In this document: one piece after another, positions 33,787 to 41,460 of the stretch
Layout of the letters: each line of letters opens with the position of its first letter
How positions within the stretch are numbered: position 1 is the stretch's first letter
DNA from: Treponema sp.
GTDB taxonomy: Bacteria > Spirochaetota > Spirochaetia > Treponematales > Treponemataceae
Reading direction: 5' to 3'
Assembly (NCBI GenBank): GCA_004554075.1
Contig: SFOB01000027.1
Span: 1 to 53,878 of the forward strand
DNA: 53,878 nucleotides
The notes under the pieces: generated by a model
What the model saw: only the letters and a program-made list of their open reading frames with translations
The model's database searches: none
What the model was told of the DNA's origin: nothing
Program-made: the position numbers and the translations under genes

Positions 33787-34839
33787 ATGTTAAAAAAGTT
33801 TTTTAGAAATCTACTTATTATCGGAGTCATTCTGCCCCTCTGTCTTTCCTGCCAGAAAAAGGAAGCCTCAGTTTCTGTACGCCAGCCTTCTGCAAAGGCA
33901 AATGTAAATGACCGCCTTACCATAGGCTTTTCAATTGATACTCTTGCCATTGAACGCTGGCAGCGGGACATGGATGTTTTTATAAACAAGGCAAAGGAAA
34001 TGGGAGCCGACGTAATTGTACAGAATGCCGGAAATAATATAGAAGAACAGAACCGCCAGCTTATGTACCTTCTTGAACGCAATGTTGATGCCGTAGTTGT
34101 ATTACCAAAGGATGCGGCATCTATTACAGAAAGCGTACAAAAGCTCAGGGCCAAAGGGATTCCAGTAATTTCATATGACCGTCTCACACTCAATGCAGAT
34201 ATTAATCTTTATCTTACAATCGACAGTAAAAAAGTTGGTGAACAGATGGCTCTGGAAATGCTGCGTCATACAGACGGAGTGAACTGGTATTTAATTCTTG
34301 GTCCGGAAGAGGATTACAACATGACCCTCATCAAAGACGGCATAGACAGAATGATAAAAGACAGCCAGGTTCGTATAAATCATATTTTTTACACAGATGG
34401 CTGGAATTATGATTTATCTTACCAGGAAATGGTTCGAATTCTTAAAAGCGACACCTTCCCCGATGCAATCATCTGCGGTAATGATGCCGTTGCTGCAAGT
34501 GTAATTGATGCAATCAACCGCTACTATCCAGATACCCATATTCCAGTCTGCGGTCAGGATGCTGATATTTCTGCCTGTCAGTATATTATTCAGGGAAAAC
34601 AGGAATTTACTATTTATAAGCCTATTATTCAGCTTGCAGAGCTGGCTGCAAAATGTGCAGTAAAGCTTGCCCGCCAGGATGAAGTGACAAACAGCGGATA
34701 CAGAAGCAGTTATATTGAAAACGGTTTTGGAAGAATTCCTACAATCTGGCTGGACCCTACCTATGTAGATAAATATAACCTGGATAAAGTGATAATTGAA
34801 TCCGGTTTCCATTCTGCTGCATCGGTGTACAAAAACTAA
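33787..34839 (+). CDS. Lipoprotein sugar-binding protein (XylF/ChvE family)
   Basis: This 350-residue protein has a signal peptide with lipobox LCLSC, so it is lipid-anchored. The sugar-binding fold (residues ~42-330) has LTIGFSIDTLAIERWQRDMD, VVLPKDAASI, ISYDRLTLNADINLY and CGNDAVAASVIDA. It is a second, distinct member of the family whose free form is ChvE (35124-36215). It starts immediately after the regulator gene and is in the sensing operon, so it may scavenge or present ligand for the sensor rather than serve the transporter. It could also be the transporter's second receptor. Confidence 0.85.
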   Translation: MLKKFFRNLLIIGVILPLCLSCQKKEASVSVRQPSAKANVNDRLTIGFSIDTLAIERWQRDMDVFINKAKEMGADVIVQNAGNNIEEQNRQLMYLLERNVDAVVVLPKDAASITESVQKLRAKGIPVISYDRLTLNADINLYLTIDSKKVGEQMALEMLRHTDGVNWYLILGPEEDYNMTLIKDGIDRMIKDSQVRINHIFYTDGWNYDLSYQEMVRILKSDTFPDAIICGNDAVAASVIDAINRYYPDTHIPVCGQDADISACQYIIQGKQEFTIYKPIIQLAELAAKCAVKLARQDEVTNSGYRSSYIENGFGRIPTIWLDPTYVDKYNLDKVIIESGFHSAASVYKN

Positions 34840-34845
34840 GAGACT

Positions 34846-34919
34846 GTGCATCAGTGCAAAAAAAAGCCTGCCGCCAACGGGGATGATGTTGTCGTCAGAC
34901 TTTTTTTGCACTGACGCAC
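34846..34919. terminator. Long inverted repeat, terminator of the sensing operon
   Basis: Arms at 34846-34864 and 34901-34919 are 19 bases long with one mismatch and include a run of seven A on one arm and seven T on the other. The long loop could hold a second small stem. It separates the sensing operon from chvE. Confidence 0.75.
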
Positions 34920-35024
34920 ACCCGCTTAGCTATTAGCACACCACCCACACCAAAAAAATACAGATTTCATCACTTTTTCTAGGTATATTTCCCTACTCTT
35001 AATAAGAAAATAGCAAAAATTTGA

Positions 35025-35064
35025 AGAATTCGGGCGAATTCTGACCACTCCTTTGGGTTATACT
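35025..35064 (+). promoter_or_regulatory. chvE promoter with AGAATTC palindrome
   Basis: TATACT (35059-35064) is a good -10. There is no good -35, as expected for an activated promoter. AGAATTC/GAATTCT (35025-35042) is a perfect 7-base palindrome at the -35 position and may be a regulator site. The AraC-type regulator upstream is the obvious candidate. Confidence 0.5.
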
Positions 35065-35077
35065 TCAAACTGTAAAA

Positions 35078-35092
35078 AGAGCCGTTGGCTCT
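35078..35092 (+). other. Leader hairpin of chvE mRNA
   Basis: AGAGCC and GGCTCT pair around a 3-base loop shortly after the predicted transcript start. It may stabilise the 5' end of this highly expressed mRNA. Confidence 0.45.
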
Positions 35093-35123
35093 GTATAAAA
35101 AAAATTTAGGAGTGTTTTTTCTT

Positions 35124-36215
35124 ATGAAAAAAATTATCGCTATTCTTTTGGCAGCTGCAACACTTATGGGAGCAGCATTTGCTAAGTCAGCTAAAGGAAC
35201 TAAAGTTGGTGTTTCTATGCCTACAAAAGACCTTCAGCGCTGGAACCAGGATGGAGCTAACATGAAAGCTGAGCTCGAAAAAGCTGGTTTTGTTGTAGAC
35301 CTTCAGTATGCTAACAATGAAGTTGCTACACAGATCTCACAGATCGAAAACATGATTACTGGAAAATGTAAGATTCTCGTAATCGTAGCTATCGAAGGTT
35401 CTTCACTTTCTAACGTTCTTGAACAGGCTAGAAAGAAGAAGATCCAGGTTATCGCTTACGACCGTCTTATCATGAATACAAAAGCTGTTTCTTACTATGC
35501 TACATTCGATAACGAATTAGTTGGAAAGATGCAGGGTGAATATCTTGAGAAAGCTCTTAACCTCAAGAACCGCACAAAGGCTGATCCAGCTTATATGGAA
35601 TTCTTCACTGGTGACCCAGGTGACAACAACGCTAACTTCTTCTTCAATGGTGCTATGAAGGTAATTAAGCCTTACCTCGACAGTGGAGTAGTTGTATGCC
35701 GCTCAGGCCAGACAACAAAGGCACAGGTTGCTACACTCGGATGGTCAACAGAAGAAGCTCAGAAGAGAATGGAAAACCTCATTACTTCTAACAAGTATGG
35801 TCCAAAGGGAACAAAGCTTGATGCAGTTCTCTGCTCTAACGACTCAACAGCTCTTGGTGCTACAAACGCTCTCGTATCTGCTGGTTATACAAAGGCTAAT
35901 ATCCCTCTCATTACTGGTCAGGACTGCGATATCGCAAACACAAAGAACATGATTAAGGGATTGCAGGCTATGAACGTATTCAAGGATACTCGTGTACTTG
36001 CTGCAAAAGTACTTGAAATGATTCAGGCTATCGGTGAAGGAAAGAAAGCACCTGTAAACAACACTACAGACTACAACAACAATGAAAAGAACCTCCAGGA
36101 TCCATCTTCATTTGTTCCTTCATTCCTCTGTACTCCAGAAGAAGTAACAAGCGACAACGCTTATGACTTCCTCGTAAACCAGAAGAAGTACTACACAGCT
36201 GCTGAACTTAAATAG
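35124..36215 (+). CDS. chvE: ChvE-type multiple-sugar-binding periplasmic protein
   Basis: This 363-residue solute-binding protein of the ChvE/XylF family would bind aldoses for the GguAB transporter. The signal peptide (MKKIIAILLAAATLMGAAFA) has no lipobox. Conserved segments include VGVSMPTKDLQRWNQDG, VIAYDRLIMNTKAVSYYATF, GDNNANFFFNGAM, SNDSTALGA and TGQDCDIANTK. The start at 35124 has TAGGAG upstream. An earlier in-frame start would add residues before the signal peptide. A partial terminator after the gene should make it more abundant than gguA and gguB, as is usual for binding proteins. Confidence 0.9.
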   Translation: MKKIIAILLAAATLMGAAFAKSAKGTKVGVSMPTKDLQRWNQDGANMKAELEKAGFVVDLQYANNEVATQISQIENMITGKCKILVIVAIEGSSLSNVLEQARKKKIQVIAYDRLIMNTKAVSYYATFDNELVGKMQGEYLEKALNLKNRTKADPAYMEFFTGDPGDNNANFFFNGAMKVIKPYLDSGVVVCRSGQTTKAQVATLGWSTEEAQKRMENLITSNKYGPKGTKLDAVLCSNDSTALGATNALVSAGYTKANIPLITGQDCDIANTKNMIKGLQAMNVFKDTRVLAAKVLEMIQAIGEGKKAPVNNTTDYNNNEKNLQDPSSFVPSFLCTPEEVTSDNAYDFLVNQKKYYTAAELK

Positions 36216-36240
36216 TTAGGTTAAGCAAATAATTGCAAAA

Positions 36241-36270
36241 AGGGCTGTCGCCAAGGCAGCCCTTTTTTTG
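36241..36270 (+). terminator. Intra-operon terminator/attenuator between chvE and gguA
   Basis: AGGGCTG (36241-36247) pairs with CAGCCCT (36257-36263), followed by seven T. The operon must read through it in part. Confidence 0.8.
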
Positions 36271-36297
36271 AAAAACAGAAAAAAAAGAGGGGTTCCA

Positions 36298-37845
36298 ATG
36301 GCTAAAACATTATTGGAAATGAAAAATATTACCAAGTTATTTCCTGGCGTAAAGGCACTTGATAACGTAAACCTTACCGTAGAAGAAGGTGAGATTCACG
36401 CAATCTGTGGTGAAAACGGAGCCGGAAAATCAACTTTGATGAATGTTCTGAGCGGTATTTATCCATATGGAACATATACCGGCGACATTGTTTACGACGG
36501 CGAAGTTTGTAAATTTCAGACAATTAGGGACAGCGAAGCTAAAGGTATAGTTATCATTCATCAGGAGCTCGCACTCGTTCCCCTTCTCACAATCGGTGAG
36601 AACATGTTCCTTGGAAACGAAAGAGGAACAAAAGCAAAAATCAACTGGTCAGAAACCTTTGATAAATCAGATGAACTTTTAAGAATGGTAGGTCTTAAAG
36701 ATTCATCAAAGACCTTGATTAAGGATATCGGTGTAGGTAAACAGCAGCTTGTAGAAATTGCAAAAGCACTGGGAAAGAACGTAAAACTTCTTATTCTTGA
36801 TGAGCCTACAGCATCTTTGAACGATACAGAAGCAAAGCATCTGCTAGACCTTCTCCTTGAGTTCAAGAAACAGGGAATGACTTCAATCATCATTTCACAT
36901 AAATTGAATGAAGTTTCATACGTTGCAGATAAAATTACTGTTATCCGCGATGGTACTTCTATCACTTCCCTTGATAAAGTTAAAGATAATTTCACAGAAG
37001 ATACAATTATTTCTGCCATGGTAGGACGTTCTCTTACAGACCGCTTCCCTAAACGCGAATCTCATGTTGGCGAGATTTGTTTCGAGGTAAAGAACTGGAA
37101 TGTAGACCATCCTGTATTTGACGGAATTAAGGTTTGCGATAACATCAACTTCAACCTGCGCAAGGGCGAGGTTCTTGGTATCTCAGGACTTATGGGTGCC
37201 GGCCGCACAGAACTTGCAATGAGTATTTTCGGCCACTCTTACGGAACAAACATCCACGGTCAGATTTTTATGAATGGTAAAGAAGTTTCTTTCCCAAACG
37301 TAAAATCAGCAATTAAAGCAGGTCTTGCCTATGTAACAGAAGACCGCAAGGGTAATGGTCTGATTCTTTCTGAATCAATCTGTAAAAACACTACTGCTGC
37401 AAAACCTGAAAAAATTTCTAAACACTGGGTACTCGACTTTGATAAGGAGCGCATGTATTCAGAAGAAATGGCAAAAGAGATGCATACAAAGTGTGCTACT
37501 GTAATGGAGGATGTAGGTAATCTTTCTGGTGGAAACATGCAGAAAGTACTTCTTGGAAAATGGCTCTTCGCAGAACCAGATATCCTGATTCTTGATGAGC
37601 CTACCCGTGGTATTGACGTTGGTGCCAAGTACGAAATCTACTGTATCATCAACCGCATGGTAGCAGAAGGTAAGTCTGTAATTATGATTTCTTCGGAAAT
37701 GCCTGAGATTCTTGGTATGTGCGACCGCATTTACGTAATGAACGAAGGTAAGATGATTGCAGAAATGGCTGGTAAAGATGCAACTCAGGAAAAGATTATG
37801 ACTGAGATTATCAATAGTGGAAAAAACACTAACCTGGAAGCATAA
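36298..37845 (+). CDS. gguA: Sugar ABC transporter ATPase, GguA/MmsA type
   Basis: This 515-residue protein has two fused ATPase domains. The first Walker A is GENGAGKST, with IIHQELALVPLLTIGENMFLG typical of GguA/XylG. The first signature region is GVGKQQLVEIAKAL. The second domain has the degenerate P-loop GLMGAGRTE and signature LSGGNMQKV, then ILDEPTRGIDVGAK. It powers import of sugar delivered by ChvE. GAGGGG lies upstream of the ATG at 36298. An earlier in-frame ATG at 36268 is in the terminator T run and is unlikely. Confidence 0.93.
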   Translation: MAKTLLEMKNITKLFPGVKALDNVNLTVEEGEIHAICGENGAGKSTLMNVLSGIYPYGTYTGDIVYDGEVCKFQTIRDSEAKGIVIIHQELALVPLLTIGENMFLGNERGTKAKINWSETFDKSDELLRMVGLKDSSKTLIKDIGVGKQQLVEIAKALGKNVKLLILDEPTASLNDTEAKHLLDLLLEFKKQGMTSIIISHKLNEVSYVADKITVIRDGTSITSLDKVKDNFTEDTIISAMVGRSLTDRFPKRESHVGEICFEVKNWNVDHPVFDGIKVCDNINFNLRKGEVLGISGLMGAGRTELAMSIFGHSYGTNIHGQIFMNGKEVSFPNVKSAIKAGLAYVTEDRKGNGLILSESICKNTTAAKPEKISKHWVLDFDKERMYSEEMAKEMHTKCATVMEDVGNLSGGNMQKVLLGKWLFAEPDILILDEPTRGIDVGAKYEIYCIINRMVAEGKSVIMISSEMPEILGMCDRIYVMNEGKMIAEMAGKDATQEKIMTEIINSGKNTNLEA

Positions 37846-37860
37846 TTTTAGGAGATAAAA

Positions 37861-39102
37861 ATGGAAAAGAATAATAAAATTGGCAATAGCCTTAAATCAG
37901 TTTTCAAGGGTAATACAATGATTTTTATCCTTGTTGGTGTAATGCTGCTATTCGAGGTTCTGATTAGAATTGGTGATCACGGATCTCTTTTTGCTCCGGC
38001 AAATATCACAAATATTATCCGCCAGAATTCTTATGTAGCAATTCTTGCGACAGGTATGCTTTTGTGTATCCTTACCGGTGGTAACATCGATTTGTCTGTT
38101 GGTTCTGTAGTTGCCCTTGTTGGTGCTGTTGCAGGTGTATTCATTGTAACTCTTGGAATGCCGGTATGGCTTTCTATCTGTCTCTGTCTTTTACTCGGTA
38201 CTTTGATTGGAGCCTTCCACGGTTTCTTCATTGCATACGTTCACATTCCGCCATTCATCACTACCCTTGCAGGTATGCTCTTGTGGCGTGGTGTTGCAAA
38301 CGTAATCCTTGATGGTAAAGCAATTTCTCCATTCCCAGATAACTACCTTAAGCTCTTCGAAAGTTTTATTCCAACTCCAAGTGATGCAACAATCGAAAAG
38401 TTTGGTGAACTCGATATTTTCGATGAATTTGTTGATAAGTATACTTTCATGATAACTCTTATCATCACTGCAATCTGTATTCTTGCTTACGTTATTCTTG
38501 AGATCATCAGCCGCCGCAAGAAGATTAAGAACAATTACACAGTATCTTCAAAGGGTTCTTTCATTGCAAAGCTTGTTGCCCTTTCAATCGTAATCTTTAT
38601 TCTTGGTCAGTTCCTTGCACGTGACCGTGGTCTTCCAGTAGCATTAATTCTTCTTGGTGTAATCGTTGCTGCATATTCTTACTTCACACAGAATACAGTT
38701 CCAGGTCGCTACCTCTATGCAATTGGTGGTAACGCAAAGGCTGCAAAACTTTCTGGTATTAATACAGACAATGTAATGTTCTTTGCATACACAAACATGG
38801 GATTCATTTCTGCAGTTGCTGCTCTTGTAACAATTTCCCGCATGAACTCTGCTCAGCCAACAGCTGGTCAGAACTATGAAATGGATGCTATCGCTTCCTG
38901 CTTCATCGGTGGTGCTTCTGCATACGGTGGAACAGGTACAGTAGGCGGTGCAGTTGTCGGTGCTATCTTTATGGGTGTATTGAACAATGGTATGTCAATC
39001 CTCGGTATTGATATGAACTGGCAGCGCGCCGTTAAGGGTCTTGTCCTCCTTGCAGCTGTAATCTTCGATGTAGTTTCTAAAAAGAAGAAGACCAGCAAAT
39101 AA
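37861..39102 (+). CDS. gguB: Sugar ABC transporter permease, GguB type
   Basis: This 413-residue inner-membrane permease of the branched/ribose-type family has about ten membrane segments. Motifs are LTGGNIDLSVGSVVALVGAV, FITTLAGMLLWRGVANVILDGKAIS (given here as two joined parts of the same stretch), GNAKAAKLSGIN and the coupling region GGTGTVGGAVVGA. It begins 15 bases after gguA with TAGGAG upstream and completes the chvE-gguA-gguB transporter. A long charged loop (~165-190 and ~212-230) is typical of GguB. Confidence 0.93.
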   Translation: MEKNNKIGNSLKSVFKGNTMIFILVGVMLLFEVLIRIGDHGSLFAPANITNIIRQNSYVAILATGMLLCILTGGNIDLSVGSVVALVGAVAGVFIVTLGMPVWLSICLCLLLGTLIGAFHGFFIAYVHIPPFITTLAGMLLWRGVANVILDGKAISPFPDNYLKLFESFIPTPSDATIEKFGELDIFDEFVDKYTFMITLIITAICILAYVILEIISRRKKIKNNYTVSSKGSFIAKLVALSIVIFILGQFLARDRGLPVALILLGVIVAAYSYFTQNTVPGRYLYAIGGNAKAAKLSGINTDNVMFFAYTNMGFISAVAALVTISRMNSAQPTAGQNYEMDAIASCFIGGASAYGGTGTVGGAVVGAIFMGVLNNGMSILGIDMNWQRAVKGLVLLAAVIFDVVSKKKKTSK

Positions 39103-39147
39103 TAAATTGCCTATTAAAGTTTCATTTAAGTCCTTCTTGTAAACTTT

Positions 39148-39188
39148 ACTGCCGCAGTGTTAGACATAAGACACTGCGGCAGTTTTTT
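39148..39188 (+). terminator. Strong terminator after gguB
   Basis: ACTGCCGCAGTGT (39148-39160) pairs perfectly with 39171-39183 and is followed by six T. Its right arm overlaps the -35 position of the next gene's promoter. Confidence 0.93.
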
Positions 39189-39196
39189 GTTATAAT
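39188..39196 (+). promoter_or_regulatory. Extended -10 box, leaderless start at 39203
   Basis: TGT-TATAAT is followed by AGAGTT and then ATG 39203. No ribosome site is present. The -35 position (39168-39173) reads AAGACA. Confidence 0.6.
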
Positions 39197-39202
39197 AGAG
39201 TT

Positions 39203-40015
39203 ATGAATAAGTCTGAACTATTTAAGGAATTATTTAATCGTTACGGTGCTGTTACACGAGCACGAGGACCTTTCTTATACACAAAAAAAGGAGTACGCGT
39301 AACAGATTTATATCAGGAAGCCGGCCGTGCAATTCTTGGCTGGGAAGGCGGCTCTGCCTTTACTTTGTTTAAGAATGTTTTAACCCGCGGACAGACAGGC
39401 AGTTTTATCTGCGAAGAGGCCCCTGTTTCACGACTTGAAAAAGCAGTAAGCGAACTTCTTGCAGGCAACAGAGTAATATTCTGTTTTAACTCACACAAAG
39501 AAGCCTTTGAAGCAGGCCTTTCACTCTTTCCAAACGAAACAAGTATTTACCGTCCATGGAATGTTCAGAACGAAAAAATAAAGATTAACCAGCAGGCAGC
39601 CCTAATCATCACACCTACTCTTCCCTGGGCTCAGTCTATTTTCATACTTGCCCTGGATGCAAAAAGAATTGAAGAAAATCCGGATAAATTGCTTTTCATC
39701 CGTAATGCAATAAAACTGCCTTATGCTCTTGAAGTTGCAGTAACCAGAAGTATTTATAATCTGATAAAGGCGCTTCAGGAAAGGCAGGAAAAAGACTGGT
39801 TTATTTACGATCCGATTCTTACAAAATACTGGAAGCGCGAAGGTCCTTATCTTTTCCCAAAGATTCCACAGGACAATTACGACCAGTTTACTCTCCACTG
39901 TCTGGACTGCGGTATAGTTATAAGCCCGGATTTTAACCAGCCATCTATCGTACCATTTGGCGCAGACCGCGGAGTCTTTACAAAATTAAAAAACTCACCT
40001 TTTACCTGGGAGTAG
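39203..40015 (+). CDS. Aminotransferase-class-III-like hypothetical protein
   Basis: This 270-residue protein is not clearly named. The start (GPFLYTKKGVRVTDLYQEAG) resembles the beginning of class III aminotransferases. There is no recognisable PLP-binding Lys motif and the protein is much shorter than the ~430 residues of that family. It may be a degenerate or repurposed relative. Residues 195-270 contain a Cys pair (HCLDCGIV). No signal or membrane segment is seen. The start codon lies six bases after a TGTTATAAT box. Confidence 0.6.
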   Translation: MNKSELFKELFNRYGAVTRARGPFLYTKKGVRVTDLYQEAGRAILGWEGGSAFTLFKNVLTRGQTGSFICEEAPVSRLEKAVSELLAGNRVIFCFNSHKEAFEAGLSLFPNETSIYRPWNVQNEKIKINQQAALIITPTLPWAQSIFILALDAKRIEENPDKLLFIRNAIKLPYALEVAVTRSIYNLIKALQERQEKDWFIYDPILTKYWKREGPYLFPKIPQDNYDQFTLHCLDCGIVISPDFNQPSIVPFGADRGVFTKLKNSPFTWE

Positions 40016-40029
40016 ACGAAAATTAGATT

Positions 40030-40320
40030 ATGGAACCAAGAATATTACTATTTATCATAAAACTCATTGCCGGTGGAATCGTTGCTTTTCTCGCAATTCT
40101 TTTAATGTCAAAAAAGCGTACTGTTGCCTGGTCATTTATGGTTTCTGGCTTTCTGCTTACTTACGCAGCCCTTGTATATGAACTATTGATTGAACTGGGA
40201 GTTCTTACAGCAACTAAATACGGTCTTTGGGGCATTCCGGTTTCCACATTGGCCTGTACAATCATTCCTGCTTTATGTTATATCACTGCATTCATCATAA
40301 TGCTTGCTAAGAGGAACTAA
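40030..40320 (+). CDS. Small membrane protein, 96 residues
   Basis: I do not recognise a family. Three membrane segments are visible (residues ~7-25, 32-54 and 70-92), with a basic loop SKKRT between the first two. It begins 14 bases after the upstream gene, and the next gene starts two bases after its stop, so it is part of an operon. There is no clear ribosome site. Confidence 0.65.
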   Translation: MEPRILLFIIKLIAGGIVAFLAILLMSKKRTVAWSFMVSGFLLTYAALVYELLIELGVLTATKYGLWGIPVSTLACTIIPALCYITAFIIMLAKRN

Positions 40321-40322
40321 AA

Positions 40323-40775
40323 TTGACTGAAATCGACGAATACTGGAATAAATTCATAAAAGAAACAGGACGCAGTGAAGAAGACCGCTGTGCCGGAGAC
40401 CTTAATTTTGAAGCAAAGGGCTTTGTTGGTGATGAACTGATTACCCTTGTGCTTACAGAGCGAAAAACTGCTTTTTTTACTAGTTGGGCAACCTACTCTA
40501 TTGATCAGGAACCGCTGCCTGTTTCGGGTGAGCTTTATGTTGTACTGGACCGAGCAAACCAGCCACGCTGTGTAATCGAAACACAGAGTGTAGAAATCCT
40601 ACCTTTCAATGAGGTTACCTGGGATATGGCCCGCCTCGAAGGTGAAGATGAAAATCTTGGCCAGTGGAAAGAAAGAAAACAGGAATATCTGGAAGACGAA
40701 GGGGCAATTCTTGGTTTTGAATTTACACCGGATATCAAACTTGTATTCCAGACCTTTAAGGTTGTTTACCGCTAG
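40323..40775 (+). CDS. ASCH-domain protein
   Basis: This 150-residue protein has the ASCH fold. FEAKGFVGDELITLVLTERK, the GELYVVLDRANQPRCVIET strand pair, and LGFEFTPDI match typical members. ASCH domains are RNA-binding and related to the PUA fold; some cleave N4-acetylcytidine. The start is TTG with AGAGGA seven bases upstream. It lies two bases after the small membrane protein. Confidence 0.82.
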   Translation: MTEIDEYWNKFIKETGRSEEDRCAGDLNFEAKGFVGDELITLVLTERKTAFFTSWATYSIDQEPLPVSGELYVVLDRANQPRCVIETQSVEILPFNEVTWDMARLEGEDENLGQWKERKQEYLEDEGAILGFEFTPDIKLVFQTFKVVYR

Positions 40776-40798
40776 CCTACAGACACGGAGGATATAAT

Positions 40799-41374
40799 AT
40801 GAAAAAAATCCCTACCTTACTTCTTACCGCCCTGCTCTTAGGCAGCAGCATTTTTGCAAAAGAAGGCTTACTCAGTTTTTCTGCAGGCCTTTCTTCCGGT
40901 CTTCCTGTTTATGGTGCAAACTCTGTTCTTTCAACGGGTACTGAAATTCCAAATGGAAACAGAATGATTATTGGAGGACTTGCCTCTGCAAATCTTAATA
41001 TTCTTCCACAAATTTCTTTTTATCTTGGAAATGACCTTTTGTGGGATATAACCTGGAGTTCTGCTGAAAAATCAAGCAAGCTGCATGTAAGTTTTCCTTT
41101 AGGAATTAAGATTTTCCCCGGAGTTGGCGGATTAAATTTTGGAATAGCATACACCCTTGGCTTTAGAGTAGATAATATAAAAACAAGCAGCGTCGGTGAA
41201 TATAATGACATTTCTTCCTGGGGCAACGGATTTAAACTCCATGTTGAATATGATTTTGCTCACGACGGAAAGTCAAAATACTATCCTTCAGTCGGTACCT
41301 ACTGGAACCTTATGCCGCGAGGTAATAACAGCTGGGATAATCTGATTGTGCTGTACATTGCAGCAAACTTTTAG
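40799..41374 (+). CDS. Outer-membrane beta-barrel protein
   Basis: This 191-residue protein has a signal peptide (MKKIPTLLLTALLLGSSIFA) and a mature part rich in alternating hydrophobic strands separated by short turns. It ends in Phe (LYIAANF), as outer-membrane barrels do. About eight strands fit the length. It resembles small treponemal barrel proteins, but I cannot name an ortholog. GGAGG precedes the start. Confidence 0.7.
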   Translation: MKKIPTLLLTALLLGSSIFAKEGLLSFSAGLSSGLPVYGANSVLSTGTEIPNGNRMIIGGLASANLNILPQISFYLGNDLLWDITWSSAEKSSKLHVSFPLGIKIFPGVGGLNFGIAYTLGFRVDNIKTSSVGEYNDISSWGNGFKLHVEYDFAHDGKSKYYPSVGTYWNLMPRGNNSWDNLIVLYIAANF

Positions 41375-41385
41375 CGTTAAAAAAA

Positions 41386-41455
41386 AGATTCCCGGGTCAA
41401 GCCCGGGAATGACATATTTACGTTAGTGTCATTGTCCGGCTTGACCGGACAATCT
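41386..41455. repeat. Family A palindromic repeat, inverted pair (CCCGGG and CCGG variants)
   Basis: The unit at 41386-41413 begins AGATTCCCGGG and ends GGGAATGAC. The unit at 41428-41455 begins GTCATTGTCCGG and ends GACAATCT. The layout is the same as at 52116-52180 (AGAT end outward, GTCAT end inward). It lies between the convergent barrel and rny genes. Confidence 0.82.
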
Positions 41456-41460
41456 AGACA

